A stretch of DNA of 64,000 nucleotides, taken from assembly GCF_003797775.2 (NCBI RefSeq), contig NZ_CP060725.1, forward strand, positions 186,001-250,000, written 5' to 3'. The notes beneath the pieces were generated by a model. It was not told the origin of the DNA and made no database searches. It was given only the letters and a program-made list of their open reading frames with translations. Below, piece by piece: positions 8,505-17,044 of the stretch (positions are counted from its first letter, which is position 1; each line of letters starts with the position of its first letter). The position numbers and the translations under genes are program-made. Source of the stretch: Sphingopyxis sp. OPL5 (GTDB lineage Bacteria > Pseudomonadota > Alphaproteobacteria > Sphingomonadales > Sphingomonadaceae).

Positions 8505-9833
8505 CCGCCGCTTTGCCGCGCGGCGCTCATCGTCGGTAAAAACGTCGCTCCAGCGCGGTTGAAGGATGAGCGTTTCCACCGTGAGATCAAGACGACCCAT
8601 GAGTGCCAGCCGTCCGAAACCGTCCGATGGTGGCAAACTCAGCAGCCGACGTGCCGTATCGATGCCGCCAAGCCGTTCCATCATCTGAAGCATGCCGGTC
8701 GGACGGTATCCTAATGCGTCGCACTGCGCGTAGATGTCGCGCAGGGCAGCGCTAAACTCGCGTTCGAGAGCCTTTGGATCCCGCTTTTTGGAAACGGCAG
8801 AAGCCGCACTGTCCGCTGGCGTGGCGGGGTTGTGGACGATGATTTCTGCGAGGCGGTCTCCGTGGGTAGCAAGCCATTCAACAAGAGATCCCATTGCCTG
8901 CAGTCCTGCGAGGACTGCGTCGCGCTGACCTTCGAAGGGCGCTTGCGGGTCAATTCCTGGAGTGCTCGCGCGGATCGCGAGCGATTTGCCCGCCGCCTCG
9001 GCGGTAAAGGTCGTCCCAGCGAGGATACCCGAAGCGACGAGACGGTCAACCTGCGAGGCGAAGCCCGCGAACTGAGCGTTGACCCACTTCCAGGGTACCC
9101 CATTGCCGAATTCATGGCGCAAGGCTGGGGTCGGCAGACCCGAAAGCGTCAGGCCTTCAAATATTCGGGTGATCGCCTTCGGACCGTCCGTTGAGGGACG
9201 GACACGCAGGGTCGGCAGATGTTCAAGCGCCAGGGCGGCGTAGGCTTCCGCAAAGTCGCGCTTTTCAGGCAACGTCATAGCGACCCAGCCGCTCGAAGCG
9301 CGCTTTCCGCATAGTGCTTCCAGCAACTGCACCCGCATCGCGAGCCGCGCGTCCAGTTCCGCGGTAATGTCGACGCCTCGTCGGCCGTCCAGCTTCTCCG
9401 CCATCTCCTCGATCGAAATACTCGCGTCGAATACGGCTGCGTCCAGCAACGTCGCAATCCGCGCCGCCGGTGCCACGAGAACGATTGCGGCACGGCGTGG
9501 CCCGAGACTGGCCCTGGCCGCCGTGAGTTCGGCGACATACGCATCGACCTGCCCCGGCTGAAAGTCCGCGGTCACCTTACTTTCGATCAGAACACAGGCG
9601 CGGATGGCTCCGGCATCGTCGAACCAGCCAATCTGGATGTCCGTCTGCCGGGCGTCCTGAAGGCGGGGCGGCGACTTCTGCAAGTGAATCTCACAGCCGA
9701 GTGGCGCTTCGAACTTGTCCCCCAGGCACGAGACAAACCAGTCGCGAAAATAGGCCGACGCGTGAAGCTCCTCAACGAGGAAATTGTCGAGATCGCGCTC
9801 GCGGACGCGGTCCTTGAAAAGCAGTTCGGTCAA
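8496..9833 (-). CDS. PD-(D/E)XK nuclease-like protein
   Basis: 445 residues. The N-terminal 130 residues look like a PD-(D/E)XK fold: E21/E22 in FLVEELHAS, D65 in QTDIQIGW, E84-x-K86 in VLIESKV, then QVDAYV in the position of the QxxxY motif. The middle is unassigned. The C-terminal 60 residues (GGIDTARRLLSLPPSDGF ... GRLDLTVETLIL) resemble a small helical module often found at the end of restriction-like proteins. It is the last gene of a minus-strand run with the cyclase-fold-like protein (56 bp upstream) and the AAA_13 ATPase, which suggests one three-component defence operon. The nuclease role is motif-based inference. Confidence 0.7.
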   Translation of the reverse strand: MTELLFKDRVRERDLDNFLVEELHASAYFRDWFVSCLGDKFEAPLGCEIHLQKSPPRLQDARQTDIQIGWFDDAGAIRACVLIESKVTADFQPGQVDAYVAELTAARASLGPRRAAIVLVAPAARIATLLDAAVFDASISIEEMAEKLDGRRGVDITAELDARLAMRVQLLEALCGKRASSGWVAMTLPEKRDFAEAYAALALEHLPTLRVRPSTDGPKAITRIFEGLTLSGLPTPALRHEFGNGVPWKWVNAQFAGFASQVDRLVASGILAGTTFTAEAAGKSLAIRASTPGIDPQAPFEGQRDAVLAGLQAMGSLVEWLATHGDRLAEIIVHNPATPADSAASAVSKKRDPKALEREFSAALRDIYAQCDALGYRPTGMLQMMERLGGIDTARRLLSLPPSDGFGRLALMGRLDLTVETLILQPRWSDVFTDDERRAAKRRLR

Positions 9834-9889
9834 CTAAAATCCACTTCGTAAGGGGAGCCGCTTGGCGGCTCGAACGTCAGGGAAGCGCG

Positions 9890-10684
9890 TCATTGCCGAG
9901 AATTATGGCTGAGTAGATCAAGGAGCTGCTGGCCGGTCCGCAGCGCAGCGTGCGCGGTCTCGTCGTTCACAGTATTGATTGCCCGCACTGCGATGAAGGA
10001 TGTTGCAAGCGAAGCCTTCTTGGGAGCCCAGGCGATGGGGTCTCCCGCTGAAATCCATTCGGGCACACCTGCTGCGAAAACCGCGGTATCGAGAAACAGG
10101 TTGGGGCCGGGAAAGCCGGCGGCGCTACCCGCCTGCTCGGCCTCATAAGCACGGGTGAATGCAAAATTCGCTTGAAGCTGCGGTATGATATCAAAGACGC
10201 GCCTTACCTTACGGGCATCGGCCAGCGCCTTTTGTTCGTCGATCCGCCCTGCCGCGAGATTCTCAATGATCGCCGTCAGTTCCTTGTCTTGCGCAACGAT
10301 TCCCCTGTTGCTGCCCTTTGCCCGCAATCCGACCGCGATGACACCGCGCAAACCCGGACCGCCACTCGCTCGATCTGTCGCGGTCGCTTCCTCGTATAAT
10401 GCCCAGCAACGCTCGACGAAGCGCCAGACCTTGTCGCTGCGCACCAGTTCGACGTTACTGTAGGCGACCGCGCCGTCGTTCATCACGAGCGTCGGGAAGC
10501 CGGTACTGCTTTGCTTTGAGACGATCCTGTGGAATGCGCGCAGACGGCGCAACGGCGGCTGCGCCAACGGGTGTGCCGGATCGAATCCGGCTTTGTCGAT
10601 CGCCTCACCATAACCGAGAAGGTCGAGCCAGCAGGCGATCGCAACGTATGACGGCGCTGCTGGTTTGGTCCGGCGACCAATCAC
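9890..10684 (-). CDS. Uncharacterised protein, cyclase-homology-like fold
   Basis: 264 residues. The segment ACWLDLLGYGEAI (about 17-29) resembles the FxDxLGF start of nucleotidyl-cyclase-like proteins, and GLRGVIAVGLRAKGSN resembles their LRGAIxxG strand. The second metal-binding Asp region is represented by VMNDGAVAYS. Conservation is too weak to claim catalysis. The start codon overlaps the stop of the AAA_13 gene by 4 nt (ATGA), indicating tight translational coupling with it. It could be a regulatory or signal-sensing partner of the ATPase. It is not a recognised CBASS or Pycsar cyclase, and no cyclic-nucleotide effector with membrane or TIR domains is adjacent. Confidence 0.6.
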   Translation of the reverse strand: MIGRRTKPAAPSYVAIACWLDLLGYGEAIDKAGFDPAHPLAQPPLRRLRAFHRIVSKQSSTGFPTLVMNDGAVAYSNVELVRSDKVWRFVERCWALYEEATATDRASGGPGLRGVIAVGLRAKGSNRGIVAQDKELTAIIENLAAGRIDEQKALADARKVRRVFDIIPQLQANFAFTRAYEAEQAGSAAGFPGPNLFLDTAVFAAGVPEWISAGDPIAWAPKKASLATSFIAVRAINTVNDETAHAALRTGQQLLDLLSHNSRQ

Positions 10685-13323
10685 TTCTTTGGCTTCATCT
10701 GCGGACGGGCGGCTTCCGCCAGATCCTTAGCCGCCTTGAAGTCGGCGACAAGTTGCTCAAGCTCAGCAAGGTGCGCCTGAAACTCCTCCGGCTTGGGTAC
10801 CGGTACTGTATCTGATGCCGGATTGTCGTGGCTGTGAGTGTTGGCGCGGGACATGCCTTCATGGAACCGGATTGCGAGAGTATCGGGCAAAGTGACATAA
10901 CGGAGCATCTGGGTCTGGACGACATCTGAGCCGCGACGTACGATATCGCAGAAGATCACCTCCTCGACGACACGCTCGTACGTGTCGCGCAAGCGGCCAT
11001 AGAGACCCTTGATCTCGTACTCATAGTTTGCCGGGCTCGCCGCATGGAGTTTGGGCATCGGCGCGAAACGGTTCTTGATGTTGCTGATGCGCTTGGCGAC
11101 GTTGAGGCCCTTCCAGCCCATCCCCGCAGGATCGACCTTACCGGCAGCTTCGAGGTCGCTGAACAGGGCAACGGTCACAGGTTCTATCCCGGCTTCGTCG
11201 GCCGCGCGGCAGAGCTCGTTGAAAAACACCATATCGTGCGTGAACACGACCACCTGTCGCTTCCCTGCTTCCTCTGCGATGCGGTCCGCGACCTTGGCGC
11301 TGCGCTCCCGATCGAGGGAAGAGACCGGATCGTCAACGATAATGGGACCCGAACCATCGGTCAAAGCGACTTCGGTCAGGAAGCCGGCCAGCGCGAGCGC
11401 CCGCTGCTCGCCTTCGCTCAGGATTTGCGAGGTGATCTTGGTCAGCGTTGTCTGCGGGTTCACCTCGAACTCTGCTTTGGTTTGCCCGCTTTTCCGCGCC
11501 AGGCCGATTTTCAGATGCTTGATCTCGAAGCGCTCGCGCTCGGCATCGAACTGCGACACCACAGCCGAGGTCAGATGGGTGTCGAGCAACTCGTTTGCCC
11601 GCTTGGTGATGCCGGTCGTTGCTACCAGCGCCAGCGCCTTTGCGTAGGCTGCGTCGGTCACCATCAGGTCGCGGCGCGTGATCAGTTTCACGGCGTTGGC
11701 GTTCAAAATCTTGCGATCTTCCAGTTCGCCCTTTTCGGACTCGAACTTGAGCCGCTGGTCGGCGTCGCTGGCCCTGATCAGTTCCGCCTTTTCATCAGCA
11801 AGCTTGGTAGCCAATGCCTTCACCGCCTCGGTGGAGGACGCCAGGACTGGCATGTCGTTTTCGGCACCACCCGCTAGCCGGCCCTCTGCTTCGGCATGAC
11901 GAGCGGTCACCGATGCCTGAAAAGTCGTGAGGGCATCTGCCAGTCCGGTGTCGCGCGAGCGGATTTGTTCGATGCGCTCTGCGAAGTCTACAGCGGTAAG
12001 CTGCTTGAACGCAGGGAGTGCCGCGATAGTGTCGATGACGGCCTGCTCGGCCGTGGTCGCTGCTGTGTCAAGGGTGTCGTCCATATAGGCCTGGAAGCGC
12101 TGCATCCTTGCTGCGCCATCGGGCAGCAGGGGTTGCTGGCACAGGACGCAGTCCGCGACAACGGAATCGGCCGGCAGGACGGGAAACGCCTTCTCCGGAT
12201 AAGCTTCGGTGACCGAATACTCCCGCGCCGCGCGCCACAGCTTGCGCCAGCTCTCGCTGCTCACGCCGGGCAATGGTTCGTCGTCGAACAGCGCGCCGGC
12301 GGCGAGCCTTGCCGCTTCGCGTGCAATTACGGCGGTGCTTTTGAGTGCTGCGGCCGCCGCCAAGGCTTCGTCGCTCAGCCCCGTCTCGGCCGTCGCGCAC
12401 TCGACCGCGAGCGAGTCGACCCATGACACAAGGTTGGCCATGTCGGCGGCAGCGGTCGATCCGGCCGACAAAATGCAGGTCACCTCGTTGAGCCGGGCTT
12501 CGTCGGCTTCACTGAAGGACGATGCCTTTTCGATCGCCGCGTCGGTGGTCGCCTTGGTGATCGTGCTATTGAACTTCTGCGCGGCCGTTTCACGTACCGT
12601 TAGGAATGTGACCGTCGCCAAAGATATCTTCGTGCCGACAGCGGTTTGTTGTTCCGCCTCCAGAATCGCCTTGAAGGACAGGCAAACCCCGTTCAACCGG
12701 TGAGGAAGTGCGAGGCCGAAGGGCAGGTATCGGATCTTGTTGCCGCCATCGACGTAGAGCTGCGCGGACGCAGTATCGAACACCGCCACCTGGCCGAGCT
12801 GAGGCGCCGCTGTCATTCCCGGCGACCAGGCTATTGGAACGTCGCCGGTGCCGGCGTCGATCATTATGTCGGCGGACAGCGCGCCTTTGCCGTCGCCATA
12901 CACATCGGCTAGCACCTTCAGCGTCGCGGCGCTCTCGATGCGGGTTCGACATGCAGTCCGCAGAATTCGAACGAAGCCGCTCTTGCCGCTGCCATTGCGA
13001 CCATAGACGACGGTCAGCGCCTTGGGGCAAAAGTCGAGTGATGCGTTCGCGACAAGGCGATTGACGCCGGCAATGTTGGCGATGCCTTTCAGGACGATAG
13101 GAGTATGACTGCCGCCGCTGAAATGTCCTTTGGTGAATGGATCCGCGGTGGGCGGCGTTTCGGCCAGTGTGAATCCTGCCGCATGCTTGATCATGCCAAG
13201 CAGTTCAGCCTCGTCGCTCTCGCTTAGATCATTGGCGATAGCGAGGCGGCGGAGGCAATCCTGCCGCCAAGGCACCTGTGTGTTCGACCAAGCAACAACA
13301 TCGTCAATCGGTTCACTCGCCAT
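10681..13323 (-). CDS. AAA_13 family ATPase, RloC/PrrC-like, with zinc-hook and HEPN-like C-terminus
   Basis: About 880 residues from the ATG at 13323; an adjacent ATG at 13326 is possible. Walker A is GRNGSGKS (108-115). A CVLC pair near residue 390 sits inside a long helical region like the Rad50/RloC zinc hook. The ABC signature LSEGEQRALAL (about 633) and Walker B PIIVDDPVSSLD (about 660-671) follow. The C-terminal part contains LRDTYERVVEEVIF, an R-x3-E arrangement, and SRANTHSHDN about 45 residues on, which fits the Arg-Glu-His set of PrrC/RloC anticodon nucleases. RloC and PrrC cleave tRNA when DNA damage or phage is sensed, so a suicidal anti-phage role is plausible. It is the first gene of the operon with 9890-10684 and 8496-9833. 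Confidence 0.82.
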   Translation of the reverse strand: MASEPIDDVVAWSNTQVPWRQDCLRRLAIANDLSESDEAELLGMIKHAAGFTLAETPPTADPFTKGHFSGGSHTPIVLKGIANIAGVNRLVANASLDFCPKALTVVYGRNGSGKSGFVRILRTACRTRIESAATLKVLADVYGDGKGALSADIMIDAGTGDVPIAWSPGMTAAPQLGQVAVFDTASAQLYVDGGNKIRYLPFGLALPHRLNGVCLSFKAILEAEQQTAVGTKISLATVTFLTVRETAAQKFNSTITKATTDAAIEKASSFSEADEARLNEVTCILSAGSTAAADMANLVSWVDSLAVECATAETGLSDEALAAAAALKSTAVIAREAARLAAGALFDDEPLPGVSSESWRKLWRAAREYSVTEAYPEKAFPVLPADSVVADCVLCQQPLLPDGAARMQRFQAYMDDTLDTAATTAEQAVIDTIAALPAFKQLTAVDFAERIEQIRSRDTGLADALTTFQASVTARHAEAEGRLAGGAENDMPVLASSTEAVKALATKLADEKAELIRASDADQRLKFESEKGELEDRKILNANAVKLITRRDLMVTDAAYAKALALVATTGITKRANELLDTHLTSAVVSQFDAERERFEIKHLKIGLARKSGQTKAEFEVNPQTTLTKITSQILSEGEQRALALAGFLTEVALTDGSGPIIVDDPVSSLDRERSAKVADRIAEEAGKRQVVVFTHDMVFFNELCRAADEAGIEPVTVALFSDLEAAGKVDPAGMGWKGLNVAKRISNIKNRFAPMPKLHAASPANYEYEIKGLYGRLRDTYERVVEEVIFCDIVRRGSDVVQTQMLRYVTLPDTLAIRFHEGMSRANTHSHDNPASDTVPVPKPEEFQAHLAELEQLVADFKAAKDLAEAARPQMKPKK

Positions 13324-13568
13324 CATTCCCCCCGGGTCTTTTGCATCATGACTGGCTCGGTTGATCCGGTCTGTCGTCACCCTCATTTCCGCCGGGACGA
13401 AAACCCCGATCTTTGTGACCCACTATAGCGAAGGCGGGGTGAGGCGCGACGCGAAAGTAGCTTCGCCGGGATCCCCGCGCGGCCGAGAGAATATGCATAA
13501 GAGACGGTATCGCCACGGCCGACCGATGCGACAGCGAGGCGAAATGCAGTCGATCAACGCTGTGGCGC

Positions 13569-13799
13569 TTAAAGCTTCAGCTCTTCTTCTCGCCGTCGCA
13601 GCTCGAGCTCGACCGCCTCGCGAATAAACTTCGCAAGCTGGCGGTTTCCGACCTGCGCTTCGATTCGGCGGATCGTTTCCACCGATAGCCGAATGGTCGT
13701 GGCTTTCATTCCGAGCGGCGGGCGTCCCATGCCGTCGTCGCTATCGGCGTCGCGCTCAATCTCAAAGAGAATCGCGTTAATGACATCGTGTATTTGCAT
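13569..13799 (-). CDS. Ribbon-helix-helix DNA-binding protein
   Basis: 76 residues. Residues 31-75 read KATTIRLSVETIRRIEAQVG then FIREAVELELRRREEEL, the beta-strand plus two-helix pattern of CopG/Arc-type ribbon-helix-helix repressors. The N-terminal 30 residues (MQIHDVINAILFEIERD) are helical and may mediate partner binding, as in some antitoxins. The start codon lies 1 bp from a 33-bp inverted repeat (13801-13833) between this gene and the divergent gene at 13897. It therefore probably represses itself and perhaps the divergent gene. There is no neighbouring small toxin, so antitoxin status is unproven. Confidence 0.75.
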   Translation of the reverse strand: MQIHDVINAILFEIERDADSDDGMGRPPLGMKATTIRLSVETIRRIEAQVGNRQLAKFIREAVELELRRREEELKL

Positions 13800-13800
13800 A

Positions 13801-13833
13801 TACGCTACCGTTTATGCTATAAACGATAGCGTA
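13801..13833. promoter_or_regulatory. Operator: 14-bp inverted repeat between divergent genes
   Basis: TACGCTACCGTTTA (13801-13814) faces TAAACGATAGCGTA (13820-13833) across TGCTA, with a single mismatch. It touches the start codon of the ribbon-helix-helix gene and lies 63 bp before the divergent gene. Position and symmetry fit an autoregulatory RHH operator. Confidence 0.7.
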
Positions 13834-13896
13834 AACAGACCAAGGCATTCAGCGGAAGATGAGCTGAGGCCGAATCACGCCAGCGACGGAGGCGAC

Positions 13897-14451
13897 ATGA
13901 CCCACGAAGCTCCTAGCGCCCGATCGAAGTCGATGAGGATAGTCAAAGCGGCGCCCGTTCCGGCGTCGCCTGCCTTGGAGGAGCGGCGCCCCGCATTCCC
14001 CGTCCTGGTGAGATCACGCGGGGGCCGGATCTTGAGCGAAGCTCGCTATCGGAACGGCGAGAGTTTCGCCCTCGCGATTGAAGAATTGCGTTTCCCCGAT
14101 ACTGGCGACCTTCTCTACCAGACCGGCATCGTGACCCAGATGGCGTTAAGCTCGCATCTGCTGGATGTTGGCTTTGATGATCGATGGTGCGCCCGGAACA
14201 TCGGCCTGCACATCAGCACGGCACTGGCATATGCCAATGCGACCGGCCTCAATTATCAATCCCCGGAACTAGAGCGGCTGACCACGGTGCTGTCGCCCTA
14301 TAACGTCTGGCGAAATCCGGACATCCACGGTTCGCGCCCCCCGGTCCCCGCATCGCTGCCGGACATTCCACTCTTACTCAGAGAACTGCTGGATCATGTG
14401 CGTGGCATAACCGGACACTCTCGCCCTAGGCGGAGGAAGGCTCTTGGCTGA
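13897..14451 (+). CDS. Uncharacterised island protein, divergent from the RHH regulator
   Basis: 184 residues from the ATG at 13897, preceded by GGAGG at 5-9 nt. An upstream in-frame extension to 13693 would run through the operator and the RHH gene and is rejected. The protein has a basic N-terminal tail, a central region (FALAIEELRFPDTGDLLYQTGIV) and a basic C-terminus (RPRRRKAL). It has no membrane segment and no motif that I recognise. It sits next to the mobilization genes, with 3' ends converging on the relaxase gene, so it is probably a backbone gene. Function unknown. Confidence 0.6.
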   Translation: MTHEAPSARSKSMRIVKAAPVPASPALEERRPAFPVLVRSRGGRILSEARYRNGESFALAIEELRFPDTGDLLYQTGIVTQMALSSHLLDVGFDDRWCARNIGLHISTALAYANATGLNYQSPELERLTTVLSPYNVWRNPDIHGSRPPVPASLPDIPLLLRELLDHVRGITGHSRPRRRKALG

Positions 14452-14637
14452 GGACAACATGGCCGCCCGCTTCGCGCGCACGATCCGAGACCTGTAGGAT
14501 GGTGGCCACGGGTCGGGCCGTCGCTCAATGCCGAACCTAGCTAGTTCGTATCGTCCTACCGGGTCTTTTCGCCCCCGATCGTGCCGCTTGGTCCAATGCC
14601 CCACTCGCCCCCAATTAAGGCGGAACAAAGCCGTAGC

Positions 14638-15696
14638 TTAGCGCCCTCGATCATGCAGTGGCGGCTTGGGACCTGGCGGATCATGTTTAGCGCGTGCTGC
14701 CGACAGGGCCTGAGCATGACGCGCGGCAAAGATCTCGGGCGTGGCGTGTACGTCGGGTTGCTTGTCGAGAAATATCCGAACGTCCCTTGCGAGCGCCCGA
14801 TCATCCGGTTGACCACTTGCATCCAGCGCGGCGGCCGCCTGGCGATAGGCTTGGCGTATCGCCTGCCAGCGGGTTTTGCCTTTGGCGATAAAGGATGGAA
14901 GATTGGCCTGACCGCGCGCAACGGCGATGGCCTGCTCGTTAGTTCGCCTGTCAGCGTTGGTCATCACGCCGCTGGCCCCGCTCGCCAGGCGGGCGCGAAG
15001 TTTGACCAGCGCAATGCTCGATCCGACGACTCCCCTGCCCCGCGCCCGCCGCGGCGTGGCTTCCGCCGCGACACCGCGCTCACGCAGTTCGCGGGCGAAC
15101 CGCTCGCGAAAGCGGTGAAGCTGAACCGGTCTGGGATTGAACCGGTTGCGGTCCAACCCTTCGGCCTGAACCATCAGATGGACATGGGGGCGCGGCGTGT
15201 CGGTATGCAGCGCCAAGACATAATCATAATTGTCGCTGAGTTCGGCATGGGCCAGCGCGCGAACGGCTCCCACCACCTTGTCGGGGTCGGTGCCTTCGGG
15301 CATCGAGAAGATCAGCGACACCGACGACACCGTTGGCCGCGACCGCCATTCTAGCGTATCGCTCCATTCGGCCGCACGCTCGGCGATGTCGTCCTTGCTG
15401 GTCAGGATCTCACCATCGCGGGTTTCGATATCGACCGCCCCTTTCCGCCCGATATAGTCGAGATGGGCTTTGACATGGCTGCCGCCCCGCTGGCGGCCCG
15501 TGACCTTGACCACCACCTCGGGCGCGCCGCGCACGATCCGCGCCAGCTTGGCGCGTGCCGTCTTCGGATTGGCGACACCGTAGCTGGCGTAAAGCGGCAC
15601 GCTTGGCTGAGCGCCCGGATCGTGGATATAGCGCACACGATATGGCGGACGGCTCGCTTCCCACACGGCTGATTCCAAGCTTGATCCCATCGCCAT
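14638..15696 (-). CDS. Relaxase (MobA/VirD2-like)
   Basis: 352 residues from the ATG at 15696, which overlaps the mobC stop as TGATG. The N-terminal half has the relaxase signatures: GGSHVKAHLDYIGRKG, which is characteristic of this alphaproteobacterial family, and the metal-binding histidine triad in HTDTPRPHVHLMVQ. The enzyme would nick oriT with a catalytic tyrosine and pilot the strand into a conjugation channel supplied by another element. The C-terminal 130 residues are basic and helical, without a helicase or primase domain. A TTG 18 nt upstream is an alternative start. Coupling with mobC supports a relaxosome operon. Confidence 0.85.
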   Translation of the reverse strand: MAMGSSLESAVWEASRPPYRVRYIHDPGAQPSVPLYASYGVANPKTARAKLARIVRGAPEVVVKVTGRQRGGSHVKAHLDYIGRKGAVDIETRDGEILTSKDDIAERAAEWSDTLEWRSRPTVSSVSLIFSMPEGTDPDKVVGAVRALAHAELSDNYDYVLALHTDTPRPHVHLMVQAEGLDRNRFNPRPVQLHRFRERFARELRERGVAAEATPRRARGRGVVGSSIALVKLRARLASGASGVMTNADRRTNEQAIAVARGQANLPSFIAKGKTRWQAIRQAYRQAAAALDASGQPDDRALARDVRIFLDKQPDVHATPEIFAARHAQALSAARAKHDPPGPKPPLHDRGR

Positions 15697-16250
15697 CAGT
15701 CGGCCACCGTCCAATAGCTCGCATCGCCGCGCATGGCATCGCCGACGGCTGCGACCTGCTCGGAAATCTCCATCCGCATATCGGCGATCCGTCGCAGCTC
15801 GGGTTCGATCTTCCTGTCGCCGGTTTCGAGCATGGCTGCATTGGCGGCCTTCATCGCCTGATTGAGATTGCGACCGATGCGAAGCAACTGCATTCTGATC
15901 GGTGCGAGTTCGGCAAGCAGGCCGTCATCGACCCGTGATTTCAGGGCAAGGTGGCGGCGCACCAATGCCTTGATCCAGCCGGCGCGATCGGTCGAACGCT
16001 GTGATGCGCGATGAGCGATCACGGCAATTTCGACCTCAGTAAACCGCAGCGAGATCCGGTTGCGCGCGGCACCCTCCAGGCGGTCGATATGGGGTCGGTC
16101 GCTGTTCTCTTGCAGCGTCCGTTCGATCATCTGACGCACCAGAGCGCTCCGACCGCCACGACCGACCGCGAAGCTATCGAACGCCGTAAGCGCCTGCGCA
16201 TCGACGCGGACGCTTAGCATCGCAGTGGTTGACCCAGAATTTGTCGCCAT
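15696..16250 (-). CDS. MobC-like relaxosome accessory protein
   Basis: 184 residues. Residues 8-50 (TTAMLSVRVDAQALTAF) look like a ribbon-helix-helix DNA-binding module. Residues 95-135 (IKALVRRHLALKSRVDD then QLLRIGRNLNQAMKA) match the MobC/BMS-MobC pattern of helical oriT-binding accessory proteins ending in an IGRNLNQ motif. It would help to melt and position oriT for the relaxase encoded immediately downstream (1-nt stop/start overlap). oriT is therefore expected in the upstream gap around 16251-16590. Confidence 0.82.
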   Translation of the reverse strand: MATNSGSTTAMLSVRVDAQALTAFDSFAVGRGGRSALVRQMIERTLQENSDRPHIDRLEGAARNRISLRFTEVEIAVIAHRASQRSTDRAGWIKALVRRHLALKSRVDDGLLAELAPIRMQLLRIGRNLNQAMKAANAAMLETGDRKIEPELRRIADMRMEISEQVAAVGDAMRGDASYWTVAD

Positions 16251-16588
16251 CAATCATGCCCGGTGAAGCAAAGCTGAAATCATAGGGCAATGTAAGACAA
16301 CACGCGCCGCTAGGCATATCCTGCAATCAAGACAATAACCGACAAATTCCTAAACTAACGAAGGCAGAATCGCCCAATCATCGCGCCGATCCTCGGCAGC
16401 TCGACACGAGCAATAGCGCCCATAGTAATCAGCCTGCGCCCATTCCTCCGGTCGCGTCGCTGGCCGTGTGAAGAAGCCGACAGCGTATAGGCCTCCCCCG
16501 GATACTACTGCCGGGGCGAGCCGCATTGGCCACACTATTCCGACAGAGCGACCAACCGACCGCCCCATTCCTGCCGACATCAACGCGC
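16251..16588. other. Gap upstream of mobC, candidate oriT region
   Basis: About 340 bp between the mobC start and the terminator of ssb. By position it should hold the mob promoter and oriT. I see no nick-site consensus I can name. A minus-strand frame (16350-16583) is open but has no ribosome-binding site or recognisable protein. Confidence 0.4.
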
Positions 16589-16637
16589 AAAAAAACGGCG
16601 GCGCGCGACACCAACCCCGTTGGTGCCGCGCGCCGCC
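16589..16637 (-). terminator. Strong intrinsic terminator downstream of ssb
   Basis: An 18-bp stem (16597-16614 against 16620-16637, one mismatch) with loop CCCCG, followed on the minus strand by a run of seven T (16589-16595). It ends minus-strand transcription coming from ssb and isolates the mob genes. Confidence 0.85.
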
Positions 16638-16676
16638 TCGGCCTGCCTTATCGGAAGCATCGGACGCAGTGAAGAA

Positions 16677-16701
16677 GCGGGGCGGCTTGTCGCCGCCCCG
16701 C
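16677..16701 (-). terminator. GC-rich hairpin immediately after ssb
   Basis: GCGGGGCGGC (16677-16686) pairs perfectly with 16692-16701 across TTGTC, 8 bp after the ssb stop. It is followed on the minus strand by TTCTTC rather than a pure T-run. It probably acts together with the stronger hairpin at 16589-16637. Confidence 0.5.
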
Positions 16702-16708
16702 TGGGTGG

Positions 16709-17044
16709 TCAGTCCGGCTTTTCGTCATCGGCAGGGCCGCCGTCCTTCTTGGCGAGGATGGCGATGCCGTCGGCGATCAGATCGACGCCGTAGTGGGTGC
16801 TGCCGCCTGCCTCATATTGGTTCTGGCGGACGCGACCGGTGATGTGAACGAGGTCGCCCTTGCTGGCGGTCAGACGCTTGGCGAGCTTGTCAAACAGCGT
16901 AACGCTGTTCCAGTGCACGTCGGTTTTCCAGTCGTCGCCGTCCTTGCGGTTGTAGTTCGAGGCCACCGAAAGATAAGTGACCTTCTCCTTGACCTCGACC
17001 TTGCCGATGCGGCCGATGATCCGAAATTCTGCGATGTTCTGCAT
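16709..17044 (-). CDS. ssb: Single-stranded DNA-binding protein
   Basis: 111 residues from the ATG at 17044, with GGAG 8 nt upstream; a longer open frame to 17191 lacks a ribosome-binding site. MQNIAEFRIIGRIGKVEVKEK, YLSVASNYNR, DDWKTDVHWNSVTLFDKLA and KGDLVHITGRVRQNQYE are the successive strands of an SSB OB-fold. It is shorter than chromosomal SSB and its tail ends DDEKPD rather than the canonical DDDIPF. Plasmid and ICE SSBs of this kind protect the transferred single strand. It is a backbone gene of the island. Confidence 0.88.
   Translation of the reverse strand: MQNIAEFRIIGRIGKVEVKEKVTYLSVASNYNRKDGDDWKTDVHWNSVTLFDKLAKRLTASKGDLVHITGRVRQNQYEAGGSTHYGVDLIADGIAILAKKDGGPADDEKPD

Noticed and set aside
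9890..10684. CBASS or Pycsar signalling cyclase
   Set aside because: Catalytic metal residues are not convincing and no cyclic-nucleotide effector gene is adjacent.
16350..16583. 77-codon minus-strand frame in the gap upstream of mobC
   Set aside because: No ribosome-binding site, no family signature, and it would occupy the expected oriT/promoter region.
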